A stretch of DNA of 64,000 nt from Liolophura sinensis (taxonomy: Eukaryota > Mollusca > Polyplacophora > Chitonida > Chitonidae). Below, in pieces: positions 42,301-54,300 of this stretch. Positions within the stretch are counted from its first letter, which is position 1, and every line of letters starts with the position of its first letter. Location: assembly GCF_032854445.1 (NCBI RefSeq), contig NC_088295.1, forward strand, positions 65,823,249 to 65,887,248. The letters run 5' to 3'. The notes under the pieces were generated by a model. That model ran no database searches. It saw nothing but the letters and a program-made list of their open reading frames with translations, and was not told the origin of the DNA. The translations under genes were made by a program, and so were the position numbers.

Positions 42301-45300
42301 ACCTCGTGCATTGAGGGCACACATCATGCATCGCATGTCAGGGTATTGTTTGCTGTTCTCTTGGCCTCACCTTGAACCTGAGGGACGTTGTTCCTGTATC
42401 TTGTTCATTGTTACCTGTCTGACGTGGCTCTGATGGGTGGGGGAGACACAGCTGATTAATCAGGTGTCCATTCATGCTTCATATTATCACACAGATTTTA
42501 TGAAAATGAAAAACTGAAAATAAGACAATGTAACAATGAGATTAGAATATTGCACTGTGTTCTAAACCCTGCAGAAGTTGTCATGCAAAACTAGTATGTG
42601 TATATAAAAATTGGAATGGAGAATTGTACTGCTAATTACGATGATCACTTGAAACCTCTATATGTTCATGTCTGTAACCATGGTGCATTAATCCTTGTTA
42701 CACAAGAGTACACACCTTGAAGCTTGGGAATTCGTTCAGGAATAACCCAATTAGAATATTACAGAGGGGGGAAAAGGAACAAAGGCTATATAAAAGGAAC
42801 ATAAGCAATCTTATAAGAAGGGAACAGGAATAGGCAAACATACGTGGGGATAAAGGAAAGCTTATATGGAAGGGAAAAGGAACAAAGGCTTTAAAGAACC
42901 AATATAAGCAATCTTGCAGGAAATAGGAAGGGAACAAGAACACGCAATCTTACTTGGGGGTAAAGACACTCTTTATTAGGAACAAAGGCTAATCCAACAG
43001 CTAGATAAATAGGAAGATAAGCAATCTTACTGGAAGGGAACATGAACATAAGCAATTTCACAGTGAACTTACAGGGAGGGAAAGGGACACAGGAAGTGTT
43101 ACAGGGAAGGAAAAGAAACACAAGCAATCTTTTATGGAAGGAAAGGAAATGAAAGTGATCTTATATGAAGTGAGCAGAAACACAGTCATATGGAAGGGGA
43201 GAGATACACAAGCAGTTTTATAGGAGGGGAAAGAAGCACAAGCAGTTTTACAGGAAGGGAAAAGGAACACAAGCAGTTTTATAGGAGGGGAAAGGAACAC
43301 AAGCAGTTTCATAGGAGAGGGAAATGAACACAAGCAGTTTTATAGGAAGGGGAAGGAACACAAGCAGTTTTTTAGGAGGGAGGAAGGAACATAAGGAAAA
43401 CGGAACAAACGTGGAAAGAATTTTAAATGAAGGAAAAATGATATTACATATCCGGTCTTGATAGAGAGTTGGGGAGTGTCCAGAGAAAGTTCAGGGAGAT
43501 ATTTAATACCCGATAAGTAAAAAAAAATAAAATAAAAGGAAAATTGCTATTGTTTTATCGTGCTCATGATATGGAAAAGCATGCGCACCTTATAACATAA
43601 AGCTCTGGTGGGTTGTGTGGGGTAAGGAATAACACTGTACATCAGTATAAGCACTGATGCATTCAGTGGAACAGGTACATGGATTCATTAGTCTCTTTCT
43701 CCATGTATGTAGAAAGATTAATCTTAATTTACAATTGACTACTTGCATATTTTATGGTATACATTTATGATATTAAATTTAATTTTTGTATGATTAATCT
43801 TGCTTTGACAGTTTGTTCGTTAATGTTCGTTCACCTGCCAGATGACTGTGTACTGTACAGTACTACTGTGTGAGTCAGTGCGCAACATGTGGCCCCTCTC
43901 TCTTCTAATAACTCACTCCATTGCTGTGACACCTTCTGTCACAGCAATGGTTTAACACAGGTAAAGTGACTCTATTCACCGCCATGCAGCTGCTGATGCC
44001 GATCGTAGTCAGATGGTGATTGTGTACTAGTTAGTAGCTGTACCAGAACTAAACACTATAAGTACTCACTTGTCAGTCACTTTGTTGTCATGTGTGCAGC
44101 AGTTACGCCAGGTCAAATTGATGACACAGTATGGCATGAACATGCAGTTTTTTTTTTTACAACTGACAGTGTCACTGATACACATGTATGCTTGAAATGT
44201 ACATACAGGTGCACAGTATGTATTTTACAGGGACACTAAACTTTAAGTGCATTTCATTTTGTACAAATCATCCTGCATATATGCACCCGTTATATTGAAA
44301 CCTGCAAGAATGCACTTGAAACACTTGCAAATATGAGGAGGCAAAGTTCAATTAACTTTTTCAAATACAAAATTTCAGCTAACAAGCACATGAATGCAGC
44401 TTTGTATTCAAAACTAATATGAAAACATTTAGCTTAACCCACATTTCTACTCCAAACTGAAACATTTCCTAGTTGTAAACAATACATGTTTGTACCTTTG
44501 CTGGACTACTGTATTTCACCTAACATTTGGCGTGCAAAAATGCACTTTCATATGCATATAAAAGCCTTAAAATGATACTCCTGACACCGACACTTTGGTT
44601 TTTCTGATAAAAAGATATTCCAACTAAGGAAAAAGCTTTTTAGTGGCCCTGTTATAGGTGAATGAATCCATTAGAATCAAGTAAAATTTATCAGTTGAAA
44701 AATGATAAACTTTACAGCTATTACTAACACAACACAATAGGGACCTCTGTAGCTCAGTTGGTTAGCACGCTAGCGCAGCGTAATGACCCAGGAGCCTCTC
44801 ACCAATGCAGTCACTGTGAGTTCAAGTCCTGCTCCTGCTGTCTTAATCTCTGGCCGTATGTTGGAAGGTCTTCTATTAACCTGCGGATGGTTATGGGTTT
44901 CCCCTGGGCTCTGCCCCGGTTTCCTCCCACCATAATGTTGGTTGCCATCGTATAAGTGAAGTAATCTTGAGTACAGCGTAAAACACCAATCCAAATAAAT
45001 AAATAAAACACAACACGGCACATGTAATCTGCACTATTATGAAGCTGTATTCATTGTATAATGTATTAACGGTGTAGCTGGTTGCCACAAGTAAATATTC
45101 TATGATCAGTAGGATATGAATATGAATCTATAAGCGTATGCATGTATGCTAATTAATCTAACCAAGTGCAATCATCTAAGATATACAAGTATGTGTATAT
45201 TTCTTGCTTTTTTCTTCATGTGGAATGTACATGTCATGTACACATCAAATAAGAAAATAAAGCTGTTCAGCCAGGTAAATTGTTTTCTGAGTAAGTACAA

Positions 45301-48300
45301 CTTAATGACTGAGTGGATTATTAAAGCATGCATGAAAAAAAAAAGGGAAAGGTTCATGGGGTTTTTCATATAATATAGCTGTGCGTGACAATACAGCAGG
45401 GTAGGGGAAGGGGGCGGAAGCTGGCCACATGAAGCCGGAGTTAATTGTATGAGTGTGACAGAGTTAAATGAAGCAGGACTAGGAGACCCCGCCCTGGTTA
45501 TCTGTCTTATCAGATACTGGGCCTTGATGGATTGCACCAGGGAGCCTGAACAGTGAATCACTCAGTTTAATGCCAGTAAGTTTATGATTGGATGTCCCTT
45601 CTACAGGCTCTGGTTTAGCTCAGCTGTCTATGGCTGGACATAAAACAAACCTGGTTTTAACAGTGACCTCAGGAGTGTTTGCTGCTTTAATTAACGGCTA
45701 CAACAATTGAAGCACTTTTTGAATTATTTTGTTCATGGTGGAATGTCTCAACTAGGTCCTAGATGAATGAACTGACAACCTGTAAACCTGAATATTTGGG
45801 GAGGAGCAGGCAAGGTGCTGTTACAACAGTGACATAACCTCCACTTCTCTTAATATCTCACTCAGTTTAGAAATTCTTGAACTCTCCCCCAGATGAAAGC
45901 CCTTATTATGCTTTGTTACCTGTTCCAGTTTACAACAAGGTAATAATGAAGATATATCACAGTGACAAACAATTTCAGAGATATGGTACATACATGATGC
46001 CTTGAAAATTTATTTATTTTTTGTAGAAACAGATCAATACTTCAAAGCCATGTAAGGCTATTATAGTTTTGAGCCATAGAAATAGACACCCTTTCCCCAT
46101 GCAGGTACTTACACCAGTATTTTTTGAGCGGCCAGAGCTGGATTTGAACCCACTCATGACCTCAATCAGTTGGTCAGGGGCTGTGTAGTTGGCTACAGCA
46201 AGAAAAACCGTTTCTCCAGATGTTGATCTCCGAGGACGTTGGGTGTAAGGTTTTGTGTGTATAAATATGGTATACCGAGGGATGTTAATATATGCTTTAC
46301 ATGACTCTAAATCCTGTTTGAGGCACACCCTTGGCGTCACAGTTGACTGCATGAAGCACACAGCTAAACCTGCTCAGTTGTATTGTGCACAATGTCACCT
46401 TCAGTGACGATTCATTAAAAACCAGGGTTAAACTTGTAAGCTGTGTTCACAGGTGCTGTAGTACAGGTTTTTTCGAGAGTAGGAGTTTTCAATTAAAGTT
46501 AGGCGTATGTTTCGTCCTTTGAGTAAGACCTATGTAATGGGTTCGTTGATGAGATCAGTGGGAGGTAGACAGATAAACTGAGGGAAGCTTGTCACTTCAC
46601 TCAGGTATGCTGATGACCTGTTCAGGTAAAATAAAAACTGTTTGAACACCCTGGGAATGCTTGTTAGGGTGAGATGTTAAATTACAGTTCTGAACAAAGG
46701 TACATGTCATATCATATAAACAAAATCAAAGGTACAATTTAACACACAAAACTATCGAACCAAAGCTTGTTTACAGGTACATTGACCCACTTCTTTCTGG
46801 TTCAGGAAATTTGTAAAATTAACGAATGAAGTGAATAATAGTAAAATGCCATAAATATTTATATTTATATTTTTGTTTGTTATTTGAATATAAGGGTTGA
46901 AGTCATCTTTGCATCAGTTTATTAGCAAACTTTATTTTACTATATCTAGACAGCTTTATGTATATGTGCACATGCTTGCATCGTATTAAATTGACCGCTT
47001 AAAAATGAAGCAGTATAGGTTTTATCGAGGAACTTGCCTGAGTTCAGTGTGGGATTGGCCACACTTTTTGAAGTCTAAGTGGATCTCCTTGTAATATTTA
47101 CACATGTAATTCGACCCTGGTGTTGGACATGTGTACATTACTTTATGTACAAAGAATTTAGATGGGAAAAACTGATGCCTGTATACAAAACCAGGAACCT
47201 TTCTCCTACATCTAACACACTGACTTTGACTTGAAATGTATGTGTAAGTCCATAGTACCATTCTATAAACTTGAATGTCTGCCAAATGTTTGAGCTAGTC
47301 ATATTTGGGCAAGGTGTTTTCATGTTGACATGGTCTACTGACCCTGTTTTTTTGTGCTATTTGCCCCTGGTCAAAACTGCGGAGTAATTATCCTGATTAC
47401 AAGAAGGATATTTGGGTAAACATTTTTTTAGGAGCTTACATTTCATTGACTTGCCTGAAGAAAGAATGTAGGAAGTCTGTGAGGGGGTTGTACATGTAAG
47501 TCTATGCCTACTTATACACTTAACATTCCAGTCTAGGATTACCAGTCACCTGTGTATTGTAAGCTATTATAACCTAATTCGATAGATGCAAACATTCAGA
47601 TATATGATACTGCCCTAATTTCTCAACCTTTAATTTTCATATATGAAAGAAAAAAATTCTGTGCAATTTATGCAGATTTGTAATTTGAAACAAAACTACA
47701 TTGGTTGGATTGGTCAATTTGAAGGCTTCACAAAAAGTATAGTTTCATCAGTCAAAACAGAATAATGCCTTCAGAATGTGCTTGAACGAACACCTTTGCA
47801 AACACCCGGAGAGGTTGAAGAATTACAGTGTATCTAATATATGTGTACCTTTTTGTTGCAAAATGTGACAGTTATTTTTTCCTCATTGAGTTTTCATGTT
47901 GAGGATGATCTTCATAGAAAATGTTAATTATAAACTGTGATTTTGAATTCAAAAAGGTATAAGTAGAAATCGTAGAAGCGTATCTTCATGTACTGTTTTC
48001 TATAAATGCCAGGTTTTTTTTTTATCAATAAACACTGATAATATGTATAACATACAAATTACAGATTTATTTTTTTTACAATTAGATCTTCATGTGTTAC
48101 TTCATAAGTACATGCGCTTAATTTGGTAACATATTAATATGCCAATATTCTTGAGTACGGCGTAAAACACAAATCAAATAAATAAATAAATATTAATATG
48201 CCTGACTAAAATGTGGCAGTTTTCAGTCTATGACATGTCCGTGTTTGCAGGGGAAGGGGGAAGGGGGTAGGGGGTAGGGGGTAATTGATTTGCATAACTG

Positions 48301-51300
48301 TCAACTTCCAGTAACACATTATTTAAACATTAAAGTGTCATTTGGTTTCAGAATTACGTGGATATGAATGCTTCCTGTCAGACTCTTTGAACACCAAGAC
48401 TGGAGTGAATTTAGGGATACTGTACGCCTCATTGAATGTTTAATGTTCCAAACTGTCCGTGTAGATTTTCCCAGTGATCTATACACTTCAGTATTTTATC
48501 AGATGTAATGGAACTGCATGATCGATCAAAACCTATTTGCTAGTAATGACTTGGATAGAGTAATACACATGTGGTGTATAACTCCAACACTGCGTTTGTG
48601 ACAAAAAACATCTGGTATAATGCATCATGTATAATAGCATGAGATTTAAATAGGGATTTCATTTAGACATCAAATGTAATTAACTCATAGGGAAGTTTTA
48701 GCGTAGAGTAAATCTGTTGTGAATGTCTTGTTTACCATGAGGAGAATTAAGTAAAGTACTAGGGTGCTAACTTTTAGGACACCTGGTCTGCTGTTTTTAG
48801 CCAATGTGCATGTAATTGTAGCAGGAATATTTAGTTTCTCAATTTTTCGCATGGTTAGTCCATCTGACGAACAATATATTCAAGTCTTCACTTCCCCCCC
48901 CCCCCCCACAAAAAAAACAACAAAAAAACAAAACAAAACAAAACCCCGTAAACTGGGAGATAAATGTAATTCTTTGCTTTCAGCACTACTAATATCTGCC
49001 CTAAAATTAGATGAAATAGGGTAGTAAAAGTGGAGACAACATTCAGAACACGTTGTGGTGTATATGATTATTGGATGTGGAAAGGGCAGACCTTGATATA
49101 GAACAGTTTTCTGGGTTATTAAAATGTGCTGACTAAGTAGTCTTTTCTTTATTTACATCGACCAGAACTTAACATGTGGATCAGCCTTTAGGGCCAATGG
49201 GTGGCTTCATTTTTTGATGCATTTAATGTGAAAAACTCACTCTACATGTAGCTGTGATGACTTTCATAAGGTTTATTTTAAACAATTTGTTTATATTCTA
49301 TTATTTTCCCAAATCAAATATTAAAATATTTTAAATAAAGTTGACATTTTCCCTGTTTTGCAGCTGTTGGAGACCTGAAGGTATTCTGTCAGAAGGAGAA
49401 TGGTATTGACCACTTCACAGCGCGCCATGGCTTCGAGTGTCTCCTGTTCGCCCCGGACACACGTCCCCAGTGCCTCAAGGACCAGTACAGTATGGCCATG
49501 CTTAACCCTGTCCAGATTATCCGCAAGTGTGATGAGTACAGGAGAGATGGGGTCAAGGGCTCCATGCTCTTCAGGCAATGGCCGGTGTTCGTCAAACAGC
49601 CAAAATCCAAGACACCAGATCTCTCCATCAGAAGGGTAAGCGTTTCTATTCAGCTTCAACCAAGGAGTTGGTTATTAGTTGGTCGATATGTCAGTCAGTT
49701 TTTGACATGTTATCGTTTAGGCTTCTACCTTTTAGACATGGTCCATTCACTTTATAATGAGGTACATGAGTATAGGACGGCATGCAATCGTACATGTGGG
49801 ATGATGGAGCTAGTCGACAATTTGTGCTTGTTCTTTGGACAGTTAAAAATGTTAAAAATGACCTCATGGTGTCATGATCAGACAAAGATAACGTTAATAG
49901 TAAAAGTGCACTCTGCTTCATGACTGTGTGACATTGCTTAACCTGGGGTTATAATGGTTATATATCTGTTGTGTTGAATTAGATCAGCCACATCGGGTTC
50001 AAGTCCAGCTCATGCTGGCTTCAGGCTGTACGTGGGAAGGTCAGCCAACAACCTGCGGATGGTCGTGGGTTTCCCCCGGGCTCTGCCAGGTTTCCTCCCA
50101 CCACAATGCTGACTGCCATCATATAAGTGAAATATTCTTGAGTACGGCGTAAAACACAAATCAAATAAATAAAAAAAATAAATCGGCCATGTTAGATATA
50201 TGAACAGTTGAAGTTGAAGAACACTTATCCACAATTATCCACAATTTATAAACTTACATGGTACATGATTTGGATGCTGATTAAGTTCATTTTCATCGTT
50301 GAGAACTGTTGACTGCATCTCTTAATTCCTCTTAATTTCATACTTTGTAGTATACTTTCTTAGTTCTTAAGTCGTTTGTGTTGAACATTGAGGAATGGAC
50401 CTTACGATTATCGACCAGGAACGTCCATTTTGGCGGATATATGACTGTTTGTTATGATGTCTAGATCGTAACTTAGTTCTTTCTAGAACTTTTATGTCTA
50501 TGGCATTTTATTATTCTCTGCATAAGGAGCAAATGCAATATTTTGTTATCTTCATTTTGCTTCAGTTACCTCTGGTTGTATCATTTGAGAAAGAGTACAA
50601 ACCGTTGAAGCTGAGGAACATTATCATTCAACGTTCAGACTCTGGTGAGAAGGAAGATGAAGAGGACACCAAATTGGACACTGCCGTCATCCCAATTGAT
50701 ACTTCAGGGGTGGCTTTCCAGCGAATGTGTTCCTTCAGACAGTCTTTGCGCAGTGTAGATGAGGTGGAAGGAGAAGTGGCTGACAAGAGTCTCAAGAAGA
50801 AACGAAGACAGACATTTTCTGGTGTACCGCAGAACATCTGGAAGGAAATACGCGCTTTCGAGAACAGTAAAGTTGGTGAGAATAAAAGGAACAGTATTCA
50901 GGATAAGTTAAAATCCTACAGCTTTGATGACTTGGATTCTGCCCCTGGTGGCACGGTAGAAGAAGGGGAGTTAATCAAGTACCTCAATGCAGTAGAGGAC
51001 AGAATTGAAGAACGCGAGGAGCTGGAACAAAGTTTGCAAGAGAACAAGTTCTTAAGACTCATACCTTGCCGGCGGTCTTGTTCTTTGCCCAGATCTGCCA
51101 AACTTCATGCTAACAGGACTAAGCACCTTCAGTCTCGTCCACTAAGTAAATGTGAGGCAAAGTCTGAAACCACCTTGGCCACATTAAGAGGCAGTGTTAC
51201 TGCGTTAGCAAGCAAGAGATGTAGTAGCATAGGTAGCACGTTAAGCCTTCATTCGGCAGGTTCTGCGGCATCCAGTAGACAGTCACGCTCCAGTAAGAGG

Positions 51301-54300
51301 TCCAGTATTGTGGGCGTCCAGAGGATCAAATCCATGCTCAAAGGTGGGCCTAAGGCTCAGAAGGAGGTGCGCCCCAAATCCCTCGACCTGGATGCCCTCG
51401 ACACTGAACCTGAGGAAGAATCACCCACCGCTACTAACCTCAGCCGAACCCCCAGCATGCCCGAAGGGATGCACAGAAATGTGGGTCCAGGGTCTTTCTA
51501 CTCCTTTGAGAATAACACCTTACCAAAGATGTTGGCCAAGAAGTATGACTTCCCATGGGAGAGCCTACCCAAAGACTGGACTACCTCAGTGAAGTTAAGA
51601 GAAATTTCCAAGAGGAGAATCAGAGAGGAGAGAAATTCATCTTCAGGTAATAGGCCACAATTTTGCTAATAAATTAGACTTTAATCTAATTTTCCAGTTA
51701 CTGTTTTGAATGATTACTTTTGAAAGTCTTGATATGAATGATGTGAACACATTTGTTAATGTGGTAATGCTGTTGAACTCAGAGTGTTAATAAAATCCAG
51801 CAAGCTACGTTTGTGTGTACATGGTTTAGCCCATCAAATTATTTTGGCTTATAAATCTGATTCCTCCACCCATAAACATGGTCGTTGGATTCACCCAGGG
51901 CTCTGCCTGGTTTCCTCCCACCATAATGCGGGCTGTCAAAAGTGAAATATTTTTGAGTACGATGTAAGACACCACTCAAATAAATAAAATCAACACCAAT
52001 AAAATAAGTATATATAAACCTCTGATTGATTTTGTTTACTTGTCTGATTTTGCCGGGACATCAATGTTATCTGTATACTATGACAACATGGAACATGCAG
52101 AGTTTTGTACAGCTCCACAAGTTATCATTTTTCTCCAACAGGAAACTGGAGTGGAAGCAGTGCGCGGCACTCCATGGAGTCTGAGAGGGCTAAGTCTCTG
52201 GGAGCTCTGTCCCAGAGGTCAGTGGGCACAGATTCAGGCCGAGAGTCACCTACTCCAACCGCTGATGAGTAAGTTCATCAAAGTTAACTAGAACTCTTAG
52301 AAATGTTGTCTAACATTGAAAGAAGATGCAACATTACCTCCCCAACTTAAGGCTAACAATAAATAACTTGTTAATACTGGTCATGTTTATAATTTGTCCA
52401 GGCTCTGCCCGGTTTCCTTCCACCATTATGTGGGCTTAAAATACCAATTTATAAATAAATAAATAAAATTTGCCCTCTGCAAGTTTACAAGAAAAAAGTT
52501 CTTGCATGGTTTTATAATCAGGTTATTAATTCGGAATTAAGCTTAGAAATACCCAATAAAGTCTGGGTACATCTGTTAGAAGTCTGTTGCTTCAAAAGTT
52601 TGCAGGGACCATTGTGGTCATTTGTTGGAATCCAGCTAACTTTGGTCTGGTTGCAGCTGTGAGTCAGGAAGTATGTCAAGCACTTAACTAAAGACGAATG
52701 GTTTACTCTAGACACTCCAGTTTCCTTCCTTACCAGTAAACCTGCTCATTATCAGACAAGTGAAAACTTCTTGAGTGGAGCATTAAATACCAGCCAGATA
52801 AATCAATCAATCATTCCAAAGGTAGCTTCAAAATCTGATTGGATAACTCTGGTAATTTCAGGACAACAACAGACACTGCAGGAGAAGCTGGCGATGAGGG
52901 CAGTGTGGTAACAGGTGACACAGGAAAGTCCTGTGTGGACAGTAGGACAAAGTCTCGGCTAGACACAGAAGCCTGGCTACGTAACCTCAGTATCAGGGCA
53001 GCTGCCAGAGATGACTCATCCAGTAGCTCTGAAACTCTTGCCTCCCTCACCAAACAGAATGTGGCATCCTTGGAAGACTTCACTGGGGACATCCTGGAAC
53101 GGTATCGGCTTATGGATGACGATGCATCATCAGTTTATTCTTTAGATCAAGAAGGGTTTTACACCTCATTCCACAATGACAGTGGCCTGCGACGAAGCAC
53201 AACGACTCTATGGGAAGAGGAAGAAGCCACGTCTCCTGTAGATGGCAAGTCTTGCAGTGTCCACAGTGTCTCTAGTAACCTTTCTGTGGACAGTGTAATC
53301 TATAATCCGCTTTTAAAAACTGTTCCCTCACCTGTCATCATGAGACCGCCACCCAAAAGGCAGGTTTCTAGTGGAGGAGATAGTGATGGCAGTGCAATTT
53401 TCAATCTGCCAGCACCAACACCCCAACCCTCCCTGAACCCAACAGTAGACTTCTCTTTCTCTGAATCTGACCAAGAACTTATCTATGCAAGAGTAAAACA
53501 GAAGACAAGAATTTCGACGACAATGTATCCCTCCCTTTGTGATGTGTCTTCTTCAGACAGCGATGGAGAAGGCACGAGAACTAAGACAATTGGCACGGAC
53601 AGACTTCACCAGCAGAAGCCCCTCTTTGATCCAGAGTCTGTGGAAGTGGTTGAACTTTTGCCTGGACTTAAGTCCAGTTTAGGAGCAGTTAAAGTTAATG
53701 ATTTGCACAATGGTTTAGATAACAAAGGTAATCAAACTTCCAAAGTCCTTTCAACCTTTTCGTCCTCGGGAAGTAATGATTCATCTACCTTTGAAACCAC
53801 AGGCAAGGTGGCTCCTCAAGCTAGCATGGCACAAAATGCATCAGAGTCAAACTTGGACAGGTCTACAGGATCTTCTTTCCAAAGCTTTTCGAGTGTTTCA
53901 TCATTGGAAAGAAGGCCCTCGGCGGCCAAAGGGCAACCGAAACTTAAGCATTCGGGTTCCTTGGACGATTCTAATTTATTAGGGTCATCATCAGAGGATA
54001 AACCATGTAAGAAGCAAGTTTTCAATTCACTACCTCGCCATTACCATGTTTACAAGCGTAACAGTTTCGGGCCAGAATACACTAACTCGTGGCCCAGGTC
54101 TCATAATTCGGCTGACCATTTGTCAACCATTCCTCAGCCAGCCACTGGAATCTTGAAATCCACAAACAAGCCATCCAGTGTAACCAAGGCCCCAAAAACA
54201 TTGAACTTTGCACCGGTGGTGAACATGTTCGATCCAGGGACCCCCGAAGCTGTCCAAGTTTTACTCACAAGTTCTGGAGAGTCTCCAGTTAGAGAAGTGA

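Larger units (their letters stand above)
9362..49363 (+). other. Intron 1 of the NHS-type gene (40 kb)
   Basis: Runs from GTAAGT at 9362 to TTTTGCAG ending at 49363. It accounts for most of the window. I see no convincing internal exon: the open frames are short, many cross repeats, and none has recognisable domains. Stretches not covered by listed repeats (for example 11800-13300, 13900-16900, 18060-21850, 22100-24300, 26750-27650, 38650-40300, 45100-46050) are A+T-rich, with C- or G-runs and no support for genes. A large first intron that splits the WAVE-homology domain is also a feature of vertebrate NHS, where alternative promoters lie within it. Confidence 0.8.
52269..52861 (+). other. 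Intron 4 of the NHS-type gene
   Basis: 593 bases, GTAAGT to GGTAATTTCAG. It contains two SINE relics at 52400 and 52706, the second ending about 47 bases before the acceptor. Confidence 0.8.

Noticed and set aside
46014-46361. 115-codon minus-strand open frame
   Set aside because: It spans a tRNA-derived SINE fragment and shows no conserved protein features.
49321-49659. 112-codon minus-strand frame
   Set aside because: It is the antisense shadow of NHS exon 2, whose plus-strand frame has the family motifs and correct splice sites.
50494-50565. ATG at 50494 as the start of a separate 391-residue protein
   Set aside because: The pyrimidine-rich acceptor ending at 50565 and phase agreement with exon 2 show that the residues before codon 185 here are intronic.
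52839-52861. ATG at 52839 as the start of a separate 1084-residue protein
   Set aside because: A clear acceptor (TTTCAG) ends at 52861, and the exon is in phase with exon 4; the upstream codons are intronic.
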